Part shown: piece by piece, positions 7,302 to 16,600 of the stretch
Position numbering within the stretch: position 1 is the stretch's first letter
Layout: each line of letters opens with the position of its first letter
Assembly: GCA_964475985.1 (NCBI GenBank)
Contig: CAYYYP010000022.1
Location: forward strand, 1 to 53,472
Direction: 5' to 3'
Length of the DNA: 53,472 nt
Source: CAYYYP01 sp964475985
GTDB taxonomy: Bacteria > Bdellovibrionota > UBA1018 > CAYHWW01
Position numbers and translations under genes: made by a program
Notes under the pieces: generated by a model
What the model was told of the DNA's origin: nothing
Databases searched by the model: none
Seen by the model: only the letters and a program-made list of their open reading frames with translations

Positions 7302-10300
7302 GTGTTAACCACAAACTTATTAGAAAATTTTTCCTTAAAATTCAGAAAAATAGCAAGTTTTGCAGTTCTTTTTATACTCTTTATGACTTCCACCGGGATG
7401 GGCAATCTAAGAACCCCGGTACCGAACGAGCCCGCGCAACTCCCTGCCGCAAACGGTGCCGCCGCCCCTGCACCTAGGGTTAGCTGGTGGCAACGCCTTA
7501 CGGGCAGTGGCGCACCAGCACCTGTACCTGCCGCCCCAGCTGCCGCCGGTGATTCCATCGGCCCTGCTGCTGGAACGAATTCAGCCCTTGCTCAACGTAT
7601 ACTTACAAATAACCAAACTTATGACCGCGTAGCTCCAGCTGGCGTTGAAACTTTGCGGGACCTTCAGAATACCTACGGCTTAAGGGATTTTGCGCTTCAG
7701 CCCACCGAAAGCATATTTCAGCTTCCTTCTCTCTATCCCGCGAGGCCTGATACTCTAAATTACCTTCGTGCTTGGGCCCAAAGCTCTCGTCGGCGAGCCC
7801 TCTCCCTTAACGGTATGGGTCGGGATGGTCGTACGGCAACCGTACATTTGGTGGCTACGGATCTTAGAAACTCTGGAATCAATACTCATATTTTTGAAAT
7901 TGATGATCTCAATATGGCGAGCGGTTCGGGTGACACCAGGAATCAGCGCGTGAATGAGTTTTTTACCAAATTAAATCGGTATATCACTGCCCAGCGTGCA
8001 GAAACGCCAAATTATCAAGCCGTTCTTTACGTAAGAAATTCAAGAAGCTTATTTCAAGGCGATGGTATCGAATCCCGTCGTGCCTTTAGGGACAACTTGG
8101 TTGCCGTCGTCGGCAATGGAACGGCGAACGGAAACGTCAGAGTGATCTTAGAAGGTACTTCTGACTTATTCGGCAGAATGCGAGATGCTTTTGGAAATGA
8201 TGTCGTTGAAGAATATCAAATGCCTTCTCCTTCCGAAGCCGAGATGCTGGCGATTCTTCGCATCCACGCTCGTCAATATGAAAATCTAATTCCGGGACGA
8301 GTGCTTTTTACCGACGATTTCCTTCGAATGGCTTTGCGGTTAGCGCCTAACCCCTTGGGTGGTGTAGGTGCGCGGTCACGTTTAGCTACGGCAATGGATT
8401 TATTGGATGCGGCATATCAGCACATGATGAACGTTTCCCGGGGCCTAGCTAGGGATTTAGTGACCCTTACGAACCACGTTCAATCTTTGGAACTTGCGCG
8501 GGATCAATTCGAGTCAGATCAGCGGTTAAATGCCCCGGGCAGTTCTCCTCGCTCCCAAGCTGCGATCGATATTGATAGGCAATTAGGAGTGAATTTCCAG
8601 GTGATTAAGGATCGCATTAATCGTACCCAGCTAAGTGCCCTTTTTGAGCAGATTACCCCTACTATGGCGGAAGAGGTCGCGATCCAAAAGGCGAGAGAGA
8701 TCATCGGAGCAGATGTTTTTGGGTTCAGGGCCCTACAAGAATTGCGTCAATTTCAGGTTGAGCATTTTTTAAGTCTCCATCGTGTACTCTCGGACCCCAG
8801 TATTGGCGTTAGCGCGTGGGAGCAGATTTTCGAAAATCCTGAACGCAGGGTTGATGCAAGTCTCGTAAACCATTTTATGGCAAGTCAGGGCGTCACCCTT
8901 GGACCTAAGGGTATGATGGTGGCCACGGCCCCTACGGCGAGGCAAGTCGCTCCAAATCTCGGTTTAGCCATCGGTAGGCAAGTCTCCTTAAAGCAAGAAA
9001 TGCAGAATTTGCGTGCTTACATTAGACAGCGCATTTCCGGCCAAGAGGCAGCAATTGATGATTTGATGGACCTCTATCTTCAAATGAATTCGGACGTCGT
9101 GAGTCATGCTAGGCCAGTTAAGTTTTTTAGAGGTCCTCCTGGCGTAGGTAAGACTCGCTTGGCGGAAGTCTTCGCAGAAGGCGCAAATATTGGCTTTTTC
9201 CTCGTAGATTGCGGAAAAATGAAAGCTAGTCATGAAGTCGCCGCGTTGATTGGTTCACCTCCGGGTTACGACGGAAATAAAGATGATGGTTTACTTGTTC
9301 AAGCGTTACGAAGCTTTCAGCGCACCGGCGGAAGAGGCGTGATTCTTTTTGACGAAATCGAAAAAGCCAACGCATCGGTATTTGAAGCGCTCTTGAATAT
9401 TTTGAATTCAGGCCGCTTTACGGACCAACACGGGACGATTCATGACTTCACTAAGGTTACCTTCCTATTTGCCTCGAATATCGGATCGGAAGCATTGGCG
9501 GAGTTTGGGCGACAGATGCAGCGTTTCCACGCTTTGTCGGCGGAGCACAACGTTGCTAGGTTTAATCATTATTCTTTGCAGGATATCGTAAACCGATTTA
9601 AAGAGCTTGGTCGGGAACAGAATTTTGAAGCAGAATACGTTGCTCTCGGTAATGTCATGCCTGCAGCAGAAGCAGCCATGGCGGCTTGGGCCACTGCTGA
9701 AAAAGAATTCGCGGAAAAGTTCAGTACCGAATTCCGAAACCGAGTTGGTATCCCCATCACTTTCGACAATCTTACGGATGATCAACTTCGGGAAGTATTA
9801 TCCTTCCGGTTTGCGCAAGCTAAGAAAGATGCGCTGGAAGTTGGAATTCAGCTCCAGATTGGCGCGGATGATTTAAACGCCGAAGCAAGGAGCGCTGCGG
9901 AAAATGCATTATTTACTGCGATCATAAAACAGAATGGCAACAATACGCAAAGTGTTCGGGATTTGATCCGAAGCTTTGAAGGATCACTTATGTCCGCCGT
10001 ACGGGTCATTCATTTAGAAGCGGATCATATCATTAGAAATACCGCTGAACTTTCGTCACTGCCTGAGACCCAGGCCGAGCTTTTAAGGGGCACTAGGGTA
10101 ACCCTGAATGTTCTTCAAGGAGCCGTTGGTGCACCTGGGGTCCTGAATGTGAAAGTTAACCTTAACGAATGTGGAAGTGCCCTCGGCGATAATGCAGCAG
10201 CAATGCATACTGAGTTCAATATGCAGCTTGGAGATTCTACTGCCATCAGGCGATTGATCCAAGACTTCGATATTCGCAGTGCTGGCGCCCCAGCGGCCGC

Positions 10301-10328
10301 CGCACCTGCCACCGGCGGAACGCCATAA
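7302..10328 (+). CDS. ClpB-like AAA+ protein with N-terminal export signal or anchor
   Basis: A 1008-residue protein. GTG at 7302 is chosen because AAGGAG ends six bases upstream; a TTG at 7263 has no ribosome site. Residues 1-35 have a basic start (KFRK) and a hydrophobic core (IASFAVLFILFMTSTG), then a Pro/Ala-rich linker to about residue 90. This is a signal peptide or anchor with the remainder outside the cytoplasm. Residues about 170-380 follow the order of a ClpB first AAA domain, including EGTSDLFGRMRDAFGNDVVE, but the Walker A (NGMGRDGRT) and Walker B (AVLYVRN) are lost. A shortened helical middle region follows. The second AAA domain is intact: SGQEAAI, Walker A GPPGVGKT (611-618), pore loop GYDG, Walker B VILFDEIEKA (680-689), sensor FLFASNIGS and the C-terminal FRNRVGIPITFDNLT. 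It should hydrolyse ATP and thread polypeptides. First gene of the P1-P4 cluster. How an exported motor would obtain ATP is unexplained. Confidence 0.88.
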   Translation: MLTTNLLENFSLKFRKIASFAVLFILFMTSTGMGNLRTPVPNEPAQLPAANGAAAPAPRVSWWQRLTGSGAPAPVPAAPAAAGDSIGPAAGTNSALAQRILTNNQTYDRVAPAGVETLRDLQNTYGLRDFALQPTESIFQLPSLYPARPDTLNYLRAWAQSSRRRALSLNGMGRDGRTATVHLVATDLRNSGINTHIFEIDDLNMASGSGDTRNQRVNEFFTKLNRYITAQRAETPNYQAVLYVRNSRSLFQGDGIESRRAFRDNLVAVVGNGTANGNVRVILEGTSDLFGRMRDAFGNDVVEEYQMPSPSEAEMLAILRIHARQYENLIPGRVLFTDDFLRMALRLAPNPLGGVGARSRLATAMDLLDAAYQHMMNVSRGLARDLVTLTNHVQSLELARDQFESDQRLNAPGSSPRSQAAIDIDRQLGVNFQVIKDRINRTQLSALFEQITPTMAEEVAIQKAREIIGADVFGFRALQELRQFQVEHFLSLHRVLSDPSIGVSAWEQIFENPERRVDASLVNHFMASQGVTLGPKGMMVATAPTARQVAPNLGLAIGRQVSLKQEMQNLRAYIRQRISGQEAAIDDLMDLYLQMNSDVVSHARPVKFFRGPPGVGKTRLAEVFAEGANIGFFLVDCGKMKASHEVAALIGSPPGYDGNKDDGLLVQALRSFQRTGGRGVILFDEIEKANASVFEALLNILNSGRFTDQHGTIHDFTKVTFLFASNIGSEALAEFGRQMQRFHALSAEHNVARFNHYSLQDIVNRFKELGREQNFEAEYVALGNVMPAAEAAMAAWATAEKEFAEKFSTEFRNRVGIPITFDNLTDDQLREVLSFRFAQAKKDALEVGIQLQIGADDLNAEARSAAENALFTAIIKQNGNNTQSVRDLIRSFEGSLMSAVRVIHLEADHIIRNTAELSSLPETQAELLRGTRVTLNVLQGAVGAPGVLNVKVNLNECGSALGDNAAAMHTEFNMQLGDSTAIRRLIQDFDIRSAGAPAAAAPATGGTP

Positions 10329-10480
10329 TGTCAGTCCCTTTGCCGGGTGACTTAACTTTCGACAACGTAGGGAGCTCAAATTGAGGATAAGTTTGATAAA
10401 TGCCCGATATAAATGATTAAAGTTTAGGCCCGGGTATTGCTTTATTAAATATGAATTTCTATGTGGAGGGTGAGTCAAAA

Positions 10481-12064
10481 GTGGTCAAGCACGGCATCGT
10501 AAACGCAAAAATGAGAAACTTAAGTTTAAGCTTTAAAAAGGTGAGCGTTTTTACGTTCGCTTTTTTGGGCTTGGCTCTCTTTTCCCCAAACGGGTTTGCG
10601 CGCGTTGAGCATTGCTCCCACCTGCCTCGCCCAGATTCCTTCGATGCACTCATCAATTCCGGAACTAGGGTGTTTTGCCACAGCACCATTCGTGCGCTGG
10701 GAAACGAAACTACTTCTAGCGAAGCAGCCCTGAGGCAAGAAGGCCGAGAATTCCAAGTTCTGCTTTACCGTGCCGAGGACTTAACCCGCGCAGAGGCCGA
10801 GAGCTGGCCCTACTTAAGGCTTCTCGCCTACGAAAATGGGCATGTCCGGGCCATTGGTACTTTGACCTACGGCGAAACCACCCAGACTTTATCTCACCTT
10901 AATGATTACAATATTGAATTGAAAAGAGCGCTTTTAACGGGCCTTGAATCCTACGGTTTTTGGCCACGAGGCTGGAGTGTCCCGGCGCTTATGACCACCT
11001 ACGTATTCCATGACGTACTGTTTGGTTTACTTGGCCATTTTGAAGCTTTACGTTTACCTACGGCAACTAGAGCCATTGCCGAACTTCTCGCGGAAGATAC
11101 TGCAAGAATCGCTCACCGGTTCCGCTTGGATGGCCGCAGTACGAGCTGGCTTAACCGCATGCGCGCAAACTGGAATGAATTTATGCGCCGTAACCCACGG
11201 GTCACCAACGTTGACTTTGCTGCGCTGCCTACTGTCCCGTTGCAGCTTCCCGATGTCGCACAAGCGGGCGAAGTTCGACGCAGCTTTAGAGAAATTTACA
11301 TTGCTTGGCGAGAAAGGGCTTTTGGCCGGGTTGCTCGGTTTTTAAGTCCTCCCAATACGGCACCCGCGAATGTTTCGGCTTTCATTAAGCTTGGTCTTTT
11401 GAGTCTATTAATAAGCAGAGTTTATAGTCCGGTTTACTCCCACAGCATGCATTGGTTCAACAATCTTGATCTCTTGCGAAACTATCGTGCACGTTACGCT
11501 AACCGGCTTGACGGCTTTTTTACTACGCTTCCGCAATGCCTTGAGAACGTTCGTTTCTGCGACAATCTTGATCATAGGGTACTTATCGTAGATCACGTTT
11601 CGCCGCCGCCGCTTACTCAGGATGGTAGAAATGTGGGACGTGGCGCCCATGACGAAGCGGCCGCACGTTTTCTCACGGTTCTACGTGATATGTTTTCCGT
11701 GAGTGATCACGGCGCACCTCGAGTGGCCACAGCAGCAACTCCTGCGGCAGCCCCCGGTACGGGTGCGGCACCGGCCGCTCCAGCCCCGGTCGCGGCTCCT
11801 GCGCCGTCGCCCGCGACTGCCGCACCCGTGGCCGTTGCCGCCGTTGCTCAAGAAGTCGTAAGGCAGCCTTTACGCCTCGTTGGTTACGAAGAATTTACGG
11901 GCGCTTTAGACGCTTTGTTTAGGCCCGCTTGCGACACCTTTGAGTTTGCCACCGTAGATGATGTTGAAGAGCATTGTGCTCGCACCGTTGGCCAAAACGA
12001 TGTTGGCTTTCGTTGGGTCAGTGCAAGTCCACGTACGAGTACCGGAAGGGGAGGATTAAGATGA
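10481..12064 (+). CDS. P1: secreted protein, paralogue of the next gene
   Basis: A 527-residue protein, family unknown. GTG at 10481 is preferred because GGAGGG lies about ten bases upstream; the ATG at 10451 has no ribosome site. The signal peptide has the core VFTFAFLGLALFS and a probable cleavage after NGFA. The mature N-terminus has a Cys pair (Cys45, Cys66). A hydrophobic stretch containing LGLLSLLISRVY lies near residues 303-315. Two further Cys follow at about 353-360 in LPQCLENVRFC. Residues 414-455 are an Ala/Pro linker. The last 60 residues contain EF, ALFRPACD, a second Cys as HC, VGFR and a terminal GLR, all shared with P2. It shares the order Cys pair, hydrophobic segment, NRLDGFF, Ala/Pro linker and C-terminal domain with P2, so the two arose by tandem duplication. 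Its stop overlaps the P2 start. Confidence 0.82.
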   Translation: MVKHGIVNAKMRNLSLSFKKVSVFTFAFLGLALFSPNGFARVEHCSHLPRPDSFDALINSGTRVFCHSTIRALGNETTSSEAALRQEGREFQVLLYRAEDLTRAEAESWPYLRLLAYENGHVRAIGTLTYGETTQTLSHLNDYNIELKRALLTGLESYGFWPRGWSVPALMTTYVFHDVLFGLLGHFEALRLPTATRAIAELLAEDTARIAHRFRLDGRSTSWLNRMRANWNEFMRRNPRVTNVDFAALPTVPLQLPDVAQAGEVRRSFREIYIAWRERAFGRVARFLSPPNTAPANVSAFIKLGLLSLLISRVYSPVYSHSMHWFNNLDLLRNYRARYANRLDGFFTTLPQCLENVRFCDNLDHRVLIVDHVSPPPLTQDGRNVGRGAHDEAAARFLTVLRDMFSVSDHGAPRVATAATPAAAPGTGAAPAAPAPVAAPAPSPATAAPVAVAAVAQEVVRQPLRLVGYEEFTGALDALFRPACDTFEFATVDDVEEHCARTVGQNDVGFRWVSASPRTSTGRGGLR

Positions 12065-13632
12065 AACTTTTAATCTCAAAATATTTATTGGTTCAGCTCC
12101 TATTAATTCAACTCATTCTTGCCCCGGTGCTTTACGCTCAGCAACCTCCCGCTCAAACAGCGCCCACTGCAGCCGCTCCGGCGCCAACTCCTCGACCAAG
12201 TCGCCCTTGCTCCCAATTATCGGGCGATGCTTCCCGCGGACTTTTCATCGTTTACTGCGTTCCCTTTTTTGATTCGGCTCGTGGTTTAGCTCGTAGCGCC
12301 GTTTATGAATTTCAAGGCATCCGGGAAGCACATCCCGCATCCGTCGCTGCCGCAAAAACTTTCCGAGTGGTGAGAGTTCAAAACGGCGCCGTAAGTTTAG
12401 TCGGTGAAATGACTGGGCCTGAGCACGAGACCACCGTAAATCATATTTTCGGCGTAAGTTTTGACAGCGTCGACACGGCTATTCGTTTTCTTTTTGGACT
12501 TCATGGCACGGAGAGCACTCCTTCGGGTATCTCTTACGTTGCAGCCATTCCCGCCTGGGCAACCGTAGAATTAGCTTATTTCATCATGGCCGTTTTTGGT
12601 GCGCCTAATCTTTCAGTTACTGCACGCATCATGCGCTCCATCCTAAATTATGTGAGAGAGCGCCAAGACAATATTGCGGAGAGAGCAAGGATTGGTCGTG
12701 ATGCAGCAATGCAAAGCGTAGGTTTAGCAAGGAGTGCTGAAGATTCCGCAGTGCTTGCAAGACAGGCCCTTGAAGAAATCGGCATTGAGCGCACCACCCA
12801 AGTCGCGGGTACGGGTGCGGCGAGAACCGCCACTGAGGTCCGTGCCGCAGGAACCCGCGCCCAAAGATTGAAGAGCTGGCTCGCAAATAATTTGGGCAGG
12901 CCCACCACCATGGGTAGAGGAGCTGCTTGGGCTATACGAGTTGGTGTGGGCCTTACGGTTCTCTACATCACGGCTCCGCCGATATATAACAACGCACGAA
13001 GAAGTTTTGCGCGCCGTATGGCAAGAAACGCCCGTATTCGATTTGCACAACGCCTTGATGGACTTTTTAGACTTCTGCCCGCTTGCGTTGCCGCCGAGGA
13101 AAACTGCGGAAGTGTAGGCCGGCATTTGCGCATGACGGATCAAAGCCAAGCCATGGCGCAAGCCCAGGCCAACGATCAACCAGGCGCTGCCGCAAGTGCA
13201 GGTGAAAGATTTTATGAAGAAGTGGAAACTGGATTTTTAGAACGAACTGAACTTAGGCCTACTACTGCTTCGGACGCCGGAGCTCCCGCGCAAGGTTCTG
13301 AGCAAGGGCAGGTGAGACCAGCGCCTACGCCGGCAGCGCCCACACCTACAGCACCTGTCGCAACTGCACCAAACGCTGCACCGGGTACGGCACCTCAGGC
13401 CGCCATGGTTGCCATTCCCATTTCCCGCAACCCCATTCCCGTATTAGCATTCGCAGAATTTGAAAATTCAATCAACGCGCTCTTTAGGCCCGCGTGTGAT
13501 GTCGAAACCATTTCTTCTGATGAGGAGCGACGAGCTCATTGCGGTAGGAGCAATACCGATACCACTGTAGGATTTCGCCAACCGGTAACGAACGTTCATA
13601 TAGCGGCTCCCGTATCTACGGGCCTGAGGTAG
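12061..13632 (+). CDS. P2: secreted protein, paralogue of P1
   Basis: A 523-residue protein, family unknown. The ATG at 12061 overlaps the P1 stop (ATGA), with GGGGAGG just upstream inside P1, so translation is probably coupled. The signal peptide has the core LLVQLLLIQLILAPVL and a likely cleavage after LYA. Cys50 and Cys66 match the P1 pair. Residues about 193-270 are a long Ala/Arg/Glu helix, probably coiled coil, that P1 lacks in this form. A transmembrane-like segment AIRVGVGLTVLYITAPPIY follows at 291-309, then QRLDGLFRLLPAC, equivalent to NRLDGFFTTLPQC in P1. Residues 400-450 are an Ala/Pro/Thr linker. The C-terminal domain repeats the P1 pattern EF, ALFRPACD, HC, VGFR and terminal GLR. 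No catalytic motif is visible. Confidence 0.84.
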   Translation: MKLLISKYLLVQLLLIQLILAPVLYAQQPPAQTAPTAAAPAPTPRPSRPCSQLSGDASRGLFIVYCVPFFDSARGLARSAVYEFQGIREAHPASVAAAKTFRVVRVQNGAVSLVGEMTGPEHETTVNHIFGVSFDSVDTAIRFLFGLHGTESTPSGISYVAAIPAWATVELAYFIMAVFGAPNLSVTARIMRSILNYVRERQDNIAERARIGRDAAMQSVGLARSAEDSAVLARQALEEIGIERTTQVAGTGAARTATEVRAAGTRAQRLKSWLANNLGRPTTMGRGAAWAIRVGVGLTVLYITAPPIYNNARRSFARRMARNARIRFAQRLDGLFRLLPACVAAEENCGSVGRHLRMTDQSQAMAQAQANDQPGAAASAGERFYEEVETGFLERTELRPTTASDAGAPAQGSEQGQVRPAPTPAAPTPTAPVATAPNAAPGTAPQAAMVAIPISRNPIPVLAFAEFENSINALFRPACDVETISSDEERRAHCGRSNTDTTVGFRQPVTNVHIAAPVSTGLR

Positions 13633-13642
13633 AGGACTTCAA

Positions 13643-16600
13643 ATGCAGATCAAATTGCAAAAAATCTTTTTACTCCTGAGTCTGCTCGGCACGTTTAGCG
13701 CCGCTGCGGGCCCTTTAGAAGATGCAGAGCAGCTCTTAGGTACGCCTGGCCGCCCCGGAGTTTTGAACGCGCCCGCTATGGCTTTGGAAGATAGCCTTCG
13801 GGAACATCGATTCCAGCCCGAGCACATCCGTAGCAGTATGGATGCGCTTTTAACGCCCCTGTTGCGCGTAAAAACGGCACTTGAAGCTGCGGCCGTCGAG
13901 CTCGCGGCAAGCGGCCGCATCGTTGAGGCCCTCAATTCACCGGCAGCTACCGCTAAGGCCCGAAAGTTTGTTGAGCTTGTACAAAAGTATTATCGTGAAA
14001 CCTATATTTGGCGCTCCGCGTTTTATCTCTTGAACCGCTCTACCGGATTTGAAAATTTAAGGGCCCTTGAGAATCGAACGGTCGGTAACAATGAAAATAG
14101 TTTAGATATCGAACTTGCGGATGCGAGCGTGATTCGTGCCTTCAGAAATTGGATGGCGGCATCCCAAGAAGCGCAAAGGCTAAATGACGGCCGTGCTGAA
14201 CTCTTTCCCGCCAATGTTTCTTTCCGTATCTTGCCTCCCGAGCGCGGCCAAACTGCGCATCGGTTAATTCTCCCTCCGGCAATTCAAATGGCGCTTACGA
14301 GTTCAGGTTTTGGTTATTTTCCTACCGTCAGCATGGCGCGGGATCTTCTGCGGACCTCTGCTTTAAACATCAAGCTGCAAAGGCTTTCTAAGTTGAACCG
14401 CCTGCTTCCACCACGGGAGCGGGTGAGGGCGGAGCTTTCTCCAAACTTGAGCAACCCTCAGGATAGAAATTTTTTCCAGGCCATGGGCGCCGATTGGGAT
14501 GCACTAAATTTTGAAATGTATTTTAGAAATCAGTTTATTCACCGTGTAATGCCATATCTTGGGCGTCTCGGTAGCCTGCTCGTAAAGGAATCGCCCGCCG
14601 GCCAAACCAATGGCCCCAGCATTCTTAATGTGAATACTCGGGGCGCCGCGTGGATTCGGGTATGGTCCGATATCGTACGCGTTTTCGCAAGTCATCGAAG
14701 GCCAAGGCCTCCGACCCAAATCCAGGGAGACGGTCCGGAACTTACGGGTTGCTTTCAAGATCGAAGTCAACTTCATCCCATGATTGGTTTTGCGGCCGAT
14801 GATTACTTCAGATACTTTAGATCCGTTGGCGCCATTGCTCCTACCCCAAATCTTAGGGATATCATTTGGCTGGAATTTGCCGAGTTAACGGCTTCACCGG
14901 CCGGGGGAATCTGCCCTAAAAAATTAGCGCAAACCAGGTTTGGTATGGGTGTTCACGATTACATGCGTTACCTCAAAGGGTCGCCCGAATTTTATCATCT
15001 TCTAAGTGGCTTACCTTTGGCGGAAACCCTGACCCAACTCGTACGCAGCGTAGAGAAGCACAATATTCTCTATAAAATAGGCTGCGCGGAGTTCGTGGAT
15101 GCTGCGGGTGAACGCAGCAAATGCCGGGGGGGCACGGAAGAGCCCCAGATTTTTACGACCGCCAACGGTTGGACCGAGGCCGAGCTTACGCAGCTTGATT
15201 CCATGGTGGATCAAGTGATGAATGCCGAATATTTAGTAAGCGATGCTCGGGAGCTTTTGCCAGCCCTTGAAGAGATTAAAGATAAAATTCTTATGACGGG
15301 AGCCGAGTACCGACGTTACCGTTTTGCCGCAGCCCTTATTTCTGGAAGTGAAAAACTTCAACGTATGGAAGAGATGCTCCATAGGTTAGGTGCAGGGATT
15401 AGCATGGGACCCCTAGGACCTATCGTGGAAGAACGTTTTACTTCCGTGCCGAGGGACATGATTGAAGACCCCATCGTTTTTGACTCTCTGCTGGCGGGCC
15501 ATTGGGTCATTGGCGCCGCGGCAACGGAAAACTATCTTGAGAATCCGTTGGAGCCGGCGGGTTATCCTTCTTGGTATAAAGATCTGTTCACGAACCTAGC
15601 CAGCAAGGCCCTAAGTTCCGATGCCACGGTGCGCGCGCAAGCGGTTCTTGATGCGGGGATTACGCAGTCAGCCCTCTCGGGATCAAATGCCACCGCGAAT
15701 AATCGTCAAGATTTAGCGGCCCAGATGCAAATGCATATTTTTAAAATTTTACATCCCATAGTGAGCAATAATTTGAGTTCCGAAGAACTGATGCGCATTG
15801 GGCGCACTACTCGGGAGAACGAACGCCAGGAATGTAATGGACCGCTTGGTTTCTTTTTCTGTTTACCTGAGTACGCAAGAAGGGTTGCTCACTTTGTAAA
15901 CCCGCCGGGCGTCCGTGAAGCGCGGGCCAATGGCCAAAACTTCAATCAAATGGAAGTCCGCGGTGTCGATAAAGTTTCTGAGAGCATGCGTAGGCTTACT
16001 CGGGCCCGCAATAATTTGAATCGTCAAAATATTTGGCAAAATGCCGAGGGGCGTAAAGTACGTCGTGAGCTTGAGCGGGTTTTGACCGCGACCACTCAAA
16101 TGAATGACGAACTTCGCGGTCTTTTTGGCGCATTTAGGGCGCTAGAAGCGTTTCATGCCAACTATGTTCACGAGTCCGAAAGTTTTTTGCCTAACGTTGA
16201 AATGGTGTGGGAAGCGCTTTTCTACTCAGATACCCAAGCTAACATTACGCCCATTACAGCATTCCTTGAAGACTGGGAAAACTTCCACCGCGTGGCTACG
16301 CAACCGGGCCGGTTTGGCGATCTATTTAGGGCCTTTTTTGCGGAACCTTCCCGAAGGCAAACCTTAATTGGGGCCTTTGTTCAGGAGCCAAGGCTTTTTA
16401 GGCGTCTGATTGCTCTCTACGTGGACGACCTCAAAAAACAACTGCCTGCTTTGTTTACGCCGGTGGAGATTCCTGAATCGTTAGTGAACCACGGCACCAA
16501 CCGCGAAAGCCGCATGATTACCCTTCATGAGTTCATTGGTGGCCTTCTTGCTTGGAACGAAGCAACGCCTAATCCCGCAAGCCGACGTTGGCTAGAAACG

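Noticed and set aside
7302..10328. Simple housekeeping ClpB
   Set aside because: The first ATPase domain lacks Walker motifs, the middle region is short, there is no Clp N-domain, and the N-terminus is hydrophobic; true ClpB has two active domains and is cytosolic.
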